Source of the DNA: CAJQQY01 sp964352225
Lineage (GTDB): Bacteria; Bacteroidota; Bacteroidia; Chitinophagales; Saprospiraceae
Reading direction: 5' to 3'
Assembly: GCA_964352225.1 (NCBI GenBank)
Contig: CAYGRM010000335.1
Coordinates: 1 to 7,450, forward strand
Length of the DNA: 7,450 nt
Part shown: positions 1 through 4,814 of the stretch, piece by piece
Layout: every line of letters begins with the position of its first letter
Numbering within the stretch: position 1 is the stretch's first letter
Made by a program: the position numbers and the translations under genes
The notes under the pieces: generated by a model
Seen by the model: only the letters and a program-made list of their open reading frames with translations
What the model was told of the DNA's origin: nothing
Database searches by the model: none

Positions 1-1126
1 CGAATGATTTTGGTGAAACTTTAACATCTGAAATCGCCATTTTTTCATCGTTGCAAAATGGTTTAATTTTATTGATAACCAAATTGGAAACAGCTTTGTA
101 ATTCTTGGTTGATTTGCAAATTTCTAAAAAGTACAAAGCGGTTTCTTTTTCCTCAGTCAACAAATCCGCATCGTAAGCAGGCAATTGAAATTCAGTCGTA
201 AATTTCTCAAATAACTCATTTGGAAGCGGAGGCATTTCCAATTTTATTTTTTCAATATATTCTTTTGACAAAACCACAGGCGGCAAATCAGGTTCTGGGA
301 AATATCGATAATCATGAGCATCTTCCTTTTGTCGAAGCGGTGAAGTTGTTCCAGTTACAGGATCGAAATTCAAAGTATTTTGCGCCACACGTTCTCCTTT
401 TTCCATCAAATCAATTTGGCGTTTTTGCTCAAACCTAATGGCTTGCCGAGCGTAACGCATGGAATTCATATTTTTGATTTCACATCGTTCGTTGAGTTGA
501 GTATCTCCTTTTTTTCTAACACTCACATTACAATCACAACGCAAAGATCCCTCTTCCATATTTCCATCAGAAACTTCCAAGTAGCGAACCAACTGCCGCA
601 TCGCATTCATAAATACATCTACTTCCTCTGCTGATCGAAAATCTGGTTCCGTAACAATTTCCAATAATGGTACGCCTGCTCGATTCAAGTCTACCAAGGA
701 ATGATTTGGATCAATATCATGAATCAATTTTCCCGCATCTTCTTCCATATGGATATGATGCAAACGAATTCTTTTTTTACCTTCTCCTACCTTTATTTCT
801 AAATGCCCTCCCAAACAAATTGGCGAAGCATCTTGGGTAATTTGATATCCTTTGGGTAGGTCTGCGTAGAAATAATTTTTACGATCGAAGGTATTTCGAG
901 GATTGATTTCGCAATTCAAAGCGAGTCCAAGACGAACGGCAAACTCCACTTGCTTCTTATTTAGCTTAGGCAAAGTTCCAGGATGGCCAAGCGAAACAAC
1001 ACTAATGTGAGTATTCGGATCTGCACCAAAAGTGGTATCGTCAGCGCAAAATGCTTTACTTTTTGTAGCTAGTTGGACGTGGACTTCGAGTCCAATGATG
1101 GTTTCGTAATTGTCGTAGATGCTCAT
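1..1126 (-). CDS. gatB: Aspartyl/glutamyl-tRNA(Asn/Gln) amidotransferase subunit B, 3' end missing
   Basis: GatB is the tRNA-binding kinase-like subunit of the cytoplasmic GatCAB complex. It activates the side chain of Glu or Asp mischarged on tRNA(Gln) or tRNA(Asn), and ammonia released by GatA then amidates it. Hand translation from the ATG at 1126-1124 gives 375 uninterrupted codons to position 2. The product opens with a GatB-type segment, YETIIGLEVHVQL (residues 7-19). It then shows HMEEDAGK (126-133), the family signature LVDLNRAGVPLLE (144-156), EEGSLRCDCNVS (191-202), the region around NMNSMRYA (219-226), and DYRYFPEPDLPP (272-283). Family members have about 480 residues, so roughly the last 100, including most of the C-terminal YqeY-like tail domain, lie outside the window. 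The start matches the usual GatB N-terminus. The gene follows the DUF3667 gene on the same strand after 81 bp with no terminator hairpin between them, so read-through is possible. Identification is firm; gatA and gatC are not in view. Confidence 0.97.
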   Translation of the reverse strand, partial: MSIYDNYETIIGLEVHVQLATKSKAFCADDTTFGADPNTHISVVSLGHPGTLPKLNKKQVEFAVRLGLALNCEINPRNTFDRKNYFYADLPKGYQITQDASPICLGGHLEIKVGEGKKRIRLHHIHMEEDAGKLIHDIDPNHSLVDLNRAGVPLLEIVTEPDFRSAEEVDVFMNAMRQLVRYLEVSDGNMEEGSLRCDCNVSVRKKGDTQLNERCEIKNMNSMRYARQAIRFEQKRQIDLMEKGERVAQNTLNFDPVTGTTSPLRQKEDAHDYRYFPEPDLPPVVLSKEYIEKIKLEMPPLPNELFEKFTTEFQLPAYDADLLTEEKETALYFLEICKSTKNYKAVSNLVINKIKPFCNDEKMAISDVKVSPKSF

Positions 1127-1156
1127 TATTTTAAAATAGGTCTTTTCTAAAAAATA

Positions 1157-1164
1157 CAAAGATG
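1157..1164 (-). promoter_or_regulatory. Weak promoter -7 candidate for gatB
   Basis: On the minus strand this reads CATCTTTG, seven of eight positions of the Bacteroidota -7 consensus TAnnTTTG, with the first T replaced by C. It lies 30 bp upstream of the gatB ATG, giving a leader of about 25 nt. I see no TTG at the expected -33 distance, so support is thin and transcription from the upstream genes is an alternative. Confidence 0.22.
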
Positions 1165-1207
1165 CTGAAAAAATAGGAAGGAAAAAAGATGAGAGATTCT
1201 GAAGTTT

Positions 1208-2248
1208 TTAAAAAATCAAAAAGCCTACGAAGACAAAAAGTAACATAAAGAAAAAAAGACCTAGGATATAACTAAAAAGAAAAAGAATGATTTTGCTAAT
1301 TGTTTTTCCCCAACCCTGCTGATAAACATTTTTAAATGCTAAAATAAAATAAACAATCATTCCTATTCCCATCGCTTTTCTAATCATAGAAGGTACAAAT
1401 TGCAGCAAAATCACTAAGCTAAAAACTAGAATAATAAAACTGTGCACATGAAATAAAAAGATTAGATGTTCTATGAAGTATTTGTCCTGTCTACGATACA
1501 ACATCTTTAAGATAAGCCCCATAAATGGTAAAAAAAGAAAACCCATCCAAGTTAAACTACTCAAAAGAAAGCGATTAAGTGCATCTGGATCTTTGGCTAC
1601 TTTCTTTATTCGGCTTGCCAAAATCTTATTAATGAAGCCTTCAAATTCATATTTTTCTAGAAATTCTTCTTCAGCAAGATTTGCAATATCCTCGGCAGGA
1701 ATAGACTTTTTGTCAATACTTTTCTCTTCAAAATTGATAGAATAGAAAACGTGAGTTTGGTTTTTAGTATATCGCTCATTCTCATATCTAACTATAAACG
1801 TATCTAAAATCTCAAAGCTAGATCCTTCAAAAATAGTGTCTAAAATTAGTTTTTGTTTTGCTTTCTCCATCCAATTTGCTACCCTTCTCTCCACTTCTTT
1901 TTCTTTTCCAAATTGGATAACATCAGTATTCTGTTCATTATTTTGATTGGTATAATTGATTAAGGTTAAAAACAAAATCATGATGATTAAAAATAACCGA
2001 ACTGGAGATGCATAACTTTTTCTTTTTCCCTCAAAATATTCTTTAGTTAATTTTCCAGGAATAAAAAGACTACCCAAAGTTTGAAATAATTTGGAATCCA
2101 GATTGAAAACCGTATCAAAAAAATCTTGGATAAATTCGCGAATGGTTACTTTTCCCGATTTAACTTTTTGGCTACAGGAAGGGCAATACTTGGCTTCAGT
2201 TGGAAGTGTATTTTTACAATTTTGGCAAACTTGAAGATTGGTTTCCAA
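1208..2248 (-). CDS. DUF3667-type zinc-ribbon membrane protein, downstream copy
   Basis: This is a 346-residue protein of unknown function that I assign to the DUF3667 family by motif pattern. The N-terminus carries a CxxC-x10-CxxC zinc-ribbon-like motif (C8, C11, C22, C25; YCPSCSQK). An amphipathic stretch and the conserved LFIPGKLTKEYFEGKRKSYA (61-80) follow. Hydrophobic segments lie at about 84-100, 226-250, 261-285, 291-308 and 317-345, and the chain ends directly in the last one (FLIF). The motif EHLIFLFHVHSF (260-271) is typical of the family. A polar region of about 125 residues (101-225) lies between the first two segments. If the cysteine domain is cytoplasmic, that loop is outside the membrane; this topology is inferred. 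The start codon is TTG: no ATG occurs in frame near the N-terminus, the frame is closed upstream by TAA at 2279-2281, and TTG places the cysteines exactly as in the ATG-started paralogue. The gene lies 13 bp after that paralogue, probably in one operon. Confidence 0.85.
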   Translation of the reverse strand: METNLQVCQNCKNTLPTEAKYCPSCSQKVKSGKVTIREFIQDFFDTVFNLDSKLFQTLGSLFIPGKLTKEYFEGKRKSYASPVRLFLIIMILFLTLINYTNQNNEQNTDVIQFGKEKEVERRVANWMEKAKQKLILDTIFEGSSFEILDTFIVRYENERYTKNQTHVFYSINFEEKSIDKKSIPAEDIANLAEEEFLEKYEFEGFINKILASRIKKVAKDPDALNRFLLSSLTWMGFLFLPFMGLILKMLYRRQDKYFIEHLIFLFHVHSFIILVFSLVILLQFVPSMIRKAMGIGMIVYFILAFKNVYQQGWGKTISKIILFLFSYILGLFFFMLLFVFVGFLIF

Positions 2249-2261
2249 AAAAATATTTTTT

Positions 2262-3308
2262 TTAAAATAAAATAAAACTTACTGCAGAGATGATTACCAT
2301 ACAGTAAAATAATACTATAAAATAGAAAAATAGAATTAAAAAAGATTTAAAAAATGTTTTAAGCCATCCTTGTCCATATACTTTTTTTAAGGCGATTAGA
2401 GCGTATAAATAAAATACTGAAATTAATCCAAATGATTCATATTCTAGAATTGGTCCTGGTTCGATTTGTTTATAAATTAAAAATACCCCGCCTACAAAAA
2501 GAAAAAATGCATGTATGTGAAATAAAAACACCAGATGTTCTACATAATATTTTTTCCTTCGAATATATAACAACTTGAATATCAATGCCATAGACGGAAT
2601 AACCAAAAGCATCATCCATGTTAAATTTCCAACTAATTTATAAATTAATGACTTGGGTTCTTTAGTTAATTTGTAGCCCTGCTTAAAAAACATTTGATCC
2701 ACATATCCTTCAATTTGATATTTTTGAATCATACTATCTGCAGTAAGATTAGCAATGTCTGAGGCTAAAAATTCATAACTGCCACTCCATAAAGAGATAT
2801 TAACTAGATTAGTATCAATCTTTTCTTTTTGTATTATTTCGATCTCTACCGAGTCCAAAACAGCCTTAATCGAACTATCCATCATGCTTCCACCTAATTG
2901 TTCTCTCATTTTGTTTAATTCTGCTAGCTGATCCTCATTATTCATATTTTTATCGACCATTCCAAAAATGTCTCCGGTAATATTTTCATCCTTTATTAAT
3001 TGTTGAACTTGGATACTCAGCATCGCAAAAAACAATAACGCACTCGCCAAAAACAACCTCGAAGGAGTCGCAAAACTTTTGTGCTTTCCTTGAAAAAATT
3101 CATTGGTCAATTTGCCTGGAATAAAAAGTCCCAAGGAAGTCTTAAATAATTTAGAATCAAGACTAAATATATTTTCTAATAAATCTTTTACAAAACTGAA
3201 GATAGGAATCCGCCCATCTGTATTTTTTTGACTACATTTTGGGCAATACAAGGAGTCTTGAGGCATTTCTGTTTGGCAGTTTCGACAAATTGTATTTTCT
3301 GTATTCAT
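2262..3308 (-). CDS. DUF3667-type zinc-ribbon membrane protein, upstream copy
   Basis: This is a 348-residue paralogue of the next gene on the strand, also of unknown function. It has the same cysteine positions (C8, C11, C22, C25; YCPKCSQK) and the same LFIPGKLTNEFFQGKHKSFA block (61-80). By an ungapped hand alignment, 45 of the first 87 residues are identical to the other copy. Hydrophobic segments fall at about 84-101, 224-248, 258-280, 293-309 and 319-347, and the protein also ends inside the membrane (FILF). Shared later motifs are DIANL (184-188), LTW (229-231), EHLVFLFHIHAF (257-268) and QGW (313-315). The loop at about 102-223 differs strongly from the paralogue except near DIANL. The ATG at 3308 is well placed; no Shine-Dalgarno site is seen, as is usual in Bacteroidota. 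The gene is isolated from the upstream M23 gene by an intrinsic terminator, so it probably has its own promoter. The family assignment rests on motif memory and has no assigned biochemical role. Confidence 0.87.
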   Translation of the reverse strand: MNTENTICRNCQTEMPQDSLYCPKCSQKNTDGRIPIFSFVKDLLENIFSLDSKLFKTSLGLFIPGKLTNEFFQGKHKSFATPSRLFLASALLFFAMLSIQVQQLIKDENITGDIFGMVDKNMNNEDQLAELNKMREQLGGSMMDSSIKAVLDSVEIEIIQKEKIDTNLVNISLWSGSYEFLASDIANLTADSMIQKYQIEGYVDQMFFKQGYKLTKEPKSLIYKLVGNLTWMMLLVIPSMALIFKLLYIRRKKYYVEHLVFLFHIHAFFLFVGGVFLIYKQIEPGPILEYESFGLISVFYLYALIALKKVYGQGWLKTFFKSFLILFFYFIVLFYCMVIISAVSFILF

Positions 3309-3318
3309 GCTATAATGG

Positions 3319-3343
3319 TTAACTGTAATTGCTGATCAGTTAA
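3319..3343. repeat. Inverted repeat TTAACTG-N11-CAGTTAA before the DUF3667 pair
   Basis: Perfect 7-bp arms at 3319-3325 and 3337-3343 are separated by 11 bp, and a second palindrome, CTGATCAG (3332-3339), overlaps the right arm. The repeat ends 10 bp before the ATG at 3308. It could be a repressor operator or a 5' UTR hairpin next to the ribosome entry region. The arms are AT-rich and short, so chance is a real alternative. Confidence 0.45.
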
Positions 3344-3351
3344 TATTTTTT

Positions 3352-3359
3352 CAAATCAA
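3352..3359 (-). promoter_or_regulatory. Weak promoter -7 candidate for the DUF3667 pair
   Basis: The minus strand reads TTGATTTG, seven of eight positions of TAnnTTTG, about 44 bp upstream of the ATG. Transcription would start near 3347, just before the inverted repeat at 3319-3343. There is no TTG at the expected -33 spacing, where the upstream terminator sits. The need for a promoter here is inferred from that terminator. Confidence 0.25.
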
Positions 3360-3369
3360 CTGTTAAAAT

Positions 3370-3409
3370 AAAAAAAACCTGTTAAGCATTTCGCTTAACA
3401 GGTTTTTTT
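3370..3409 (-). terminator. Rho-independent terminator after the M23 peptidase gene
   Basis: A perfect 10-bp stem (CCTGTTAAGC at 3378-3387, GCTTAACAGG at 3393-3402) closes a 5-nt loop. It is flanked by a run of eight A on one side (3370-3377) and seven T on the other (3403-3409). Read on the minus strand it lies 27 bp beyond the M23 stop codon and ends in a U-run, as expected for an intrinsic terminator. The symmetric A and T tracts would let it work in both directions, but no plus-strand gene ends here. It separates the M23 gene from the DUF3667 pair. Confidence 0.93.
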
Positions 3410-3429
3410 ATTTTTCCGAAAAAGTAATT

Positions 3430-4413
3430 CTAATCGAAAGATTGGTTAGCTGTAGAAGCCATATTGGCCAATTGCTGATATTCTTCTGGAGATAGTCCAT
3501 CCATACAATAATGAATCGGATTTACTTTATTGCCTTGTGAAATTACTTCGTAATGAAGGTGAGGAGCAGTAGACGTTCCAGTAGAACCTACTTTTCCAAT
3601 CATTTGTCCACGAGTCACTTTTTGACCTTTTTTCACATCAATCGCGCTCATGTGGCCATAAAGTGTTTTATATCCAAATCCATGGTTGATGATGACATGA
3701 TGACCATAGCCTGAAGAACTTTTGGTCACTTTTTCAACTATTCCGTTTCCTGTTGCTTGGATAGGCGTTCCAGTAGGACAAGTAAAATCAATACCAGTAT
3801 GCATTTTCATTCTTTTGAAAACTGGGTGCATACGACGACCAAAACCTGAAAGACTTTTGATATTTCGCCTCAACTTATCTTCTCGAATAGGCTTGATGGC
3901 AGGAATAGATGCTAGCTGTTCTTCTCTTTTGCTAGCTAGTGCTTCAATCTCTTGCAAAGATTTTGACTGAATCACTAATTGATTCTCCAATCGTTTAATT
4001 TGCATCTCTGCATTCATTAAGGTTGGAGCGGTATTTTTATATTTGGTAAGATTAGGAAATTTATCAGATCCTCCGGTACCACCTTCCCAAACACCCTGAT
4101 CGATAGGATCCATACCAAACATTAATCGGTGAACACTTCCGTCACGTTCTTGGATATTATCCAAAACCTTTGACATCATATCGACCTGATTATTCATTTC
4201 AGCATAATGATTTTTCATTTGATTGATTTCTCTAGTCAAAGCTTCCTCCTTCGGAGAAGGGAAAAATTGATAGATAACACCAATCAAGACTATAGCAGTA
4301 ACTACTACAGCACTAGAAAAGCCAAATGCTTTGAATAATTTTACACTTAAAGGTTCTACAACCTTCTCATAACGTAGCGTCTGTGTATTATAGACGAATT
4401 TTTCTTTTCTCAT
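3430..4413 (-). CDS. Membrane-anchored M23 family (LytM-type) metallopeptidase
   Basis: This 327-residue protein is predicted to cleave peptide cross-links in peptidoglycan, or to regulate such cleavage, in the periplasm. A short basic cytoplasmic N-terminus is followed by one membrane segment (about 31-51). Helical, probably coiled-coil stretches lie at about 55-92 and 133-170, around a glycine-rich linker (EGGTGGSDK, 110-118). The M23 domain occupies about 185-300. All expected metal and catalytic residues are present: H205 and D209 in HTGIDF, H254 in LYGHM, and H285 and H287 in HLHYEV. In the family H205, D209 and H287 would bind zinc, while H254 and H285 assist catalysis. This makes it a likely active enzyme rather than a degenerate EnvC/NlpD-like activator. 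The ATG at 4413 is followed at once by a positively charged start (MRKEK), and the stop is TAG. It is transcribed away from alaS and ends at a strong terminator, so it is probably monocistronic. The exact substrate cannot be read from the sequence. Confidence 0.95.
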   Translation of the reverse strand: MRKEKFVYNTQTLRYEKVVEPLSVKLFKAFGFSSAVVVTAIVLIGVIYQFFPSPKEEALTREINQMKNHYAEMNNQVDMMSKVLDNIQERDGSVHRLMFGMDPIDQGVWEGGTGGSDKFPNLTKYKNTAPTLMNAEMQIKRLENQLVIQSKSLQEIEALASKREEQLASIPAIKPIREDKLRRNIKSLSGFGRRMHPVFKRMKMHTGIDFTCPTGTPIQATGNGIVEKVTKSSSGYGHHVIINHGFGYKTLYGHMSAIDVKKGQKVTRGQMIGKVGSTGTSTAPHLHYEVISQGNKVNPIHYCMDGLSPEEYQQLANMASTANQSFD

Positions 4414-4443
4414 TGAGTCCTTTATTCGTTAATCAAAAATCCC

Positions 4444-4451
4444 TACTTTTG
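4444..4451 (+). promoter_or_regulatory. Possible distal alaS promoter, -7 element TACTTTTG
   Basis: TACTTTTG matches TAnnTTTG exactly and is followed by CG, as at many Bacteroidota starts. Transcription would begin near 4456 and give alaS a leader of about 350 nt. No TTG lies at the expected -33 spacing. The motif is short enough to occur by chance about once in a region of this size and base composition. Confidence 0.35.
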
Positions 4452-4519
4452 CGTTCTTTAAAATTGTGAGATTAAGGGAACTTTTGAATAAAATATCAGC
4501 TTCTCATAATTGACCGATG

Positions 4520-4550
4520 CAAATGTAGTTCTAGGAAACCGACTTTTCAA
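4520..4550 (-). promoter_or_regulatory. Predicted promoter of the M23 peptidase gene (TTG-N20-TACATTTG)
   Basis: On the minus strand a TTG (4550-4548) lies 20 bp before TACATTTG (4527-4520), which matches both parts of the Bacteroidota sigma-70 promoter at normal spacing. The start would be near 4515, leaving a leader of about 100 nt before the ATG at 4413. It is the best two-element promoter match that I see in the window. Confidence 0.55.
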
Positions 4551-4700
4551 AAGATTTTAACTATTATTTTCACCAAGAATTATTTTTTTTACTAACATAT
4601 TCACCAAATAAGTGACACATTAAATTTAATCTTGAAGAATAATAGTGCTTTTATGATAATTAAAGGGGAGGTTTAAACAAATAATTGATTTTAACTTTTT

Positions 4701-4745
4701 CTATGTGTTTCGTATAATTACTTTAAATCATGCTCGAAACACTAG
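4701..4745. repeat. Bulged inverted repeat upstream of alaS
   Basis: GTGTTTCG (4705-4712) and CGAAACAC (4735-4742) are perfect 8-bp complements, separated by 22 bp. Allowing one bulged T (4704), the flanking CTA (4701-4703) and TAG (4743-4745) extend the match to 11 pairs. No U-run follows on either strand, so it is not an intrinsic terminator. The spacer begins with TATAAT (4713-4718). It lies 69 bp before the alaS ATG and could be an operator or an mRNA leader hairpin. Confidence 0.55.
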
Positions 4746-4814
4746 AATGACAAAAAAGATTAAATATCATTCCAATTTTATTGCTTTTTTTAACAATGAC
4801 AATTTAAGACGATT

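Larger units (their letters stand above)
4414..4814. other. Intergenic region between the divergent M23 and alaS genes
   Basis: This 401-bp, very AT-rich stretch has no convincing gene. It contains promoter-like motifs in both directions (4444-4451 plus, 4520-4550 minus) and an imperfect hairpin (ATTGTGAGA 4463-4471 with TCTCATAAT 4502-4510, one G-U pair). It also holds two copies of TTCACCAA (4569-4576 and 4600-4607), a purine tract AAAGGGGAGG (4662-4671) and a bulged inverted repeat at 4701-4745. A 23-codon open frame (4747-4818) overlaps the alaS start. No tRNA or known riboswitch fold was recognised, and I see no T-box-like motif. Confidence 0.7.

Noticed and set aside
220..634. Open frames on the plus strand of 72 and 84 codons
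   Set aside because: They lie antisense to the gatB coding frame, which is unbroken and carries all the family motifs; their translations show no recognisable domain.
1473..1745. Plus-strand 90-codon open frame
   Set aside because: It is antisense to a DUF3667 gene and its basic, low-complexity translation looks like a shadow frame.
3722..3970. Plus-strand 82-codon open frame
   Set aside because: It is antisense to the catalytic part of the M23 gene and has no domain or independent start signal.
4463..4510. Imperfect hairpin ATTGTGAGA/TCTCATAAT with a 30-nt loop
   Set aside because: The stem is AT-rich with a G-U pair and a long loop, and pairs well only as plus-strand RNA; chance is likely.
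4569..4607. Direct repeat of TTCACCAA, 31 bp apart
   Set aside because: Two 8-bp copies in AT-rich intergenic sequence are weak evidence; no third copy or symmetric layout supports a binding array.
4685..4718. TATAAT with an upstream TTGATT as an E. coli-type promoter for alaS
   Set aside because: The 22-bp spacing is too long for that promoter type, and Bacteroidota housekeeping sigma normally uses TAnnTTTG instead.
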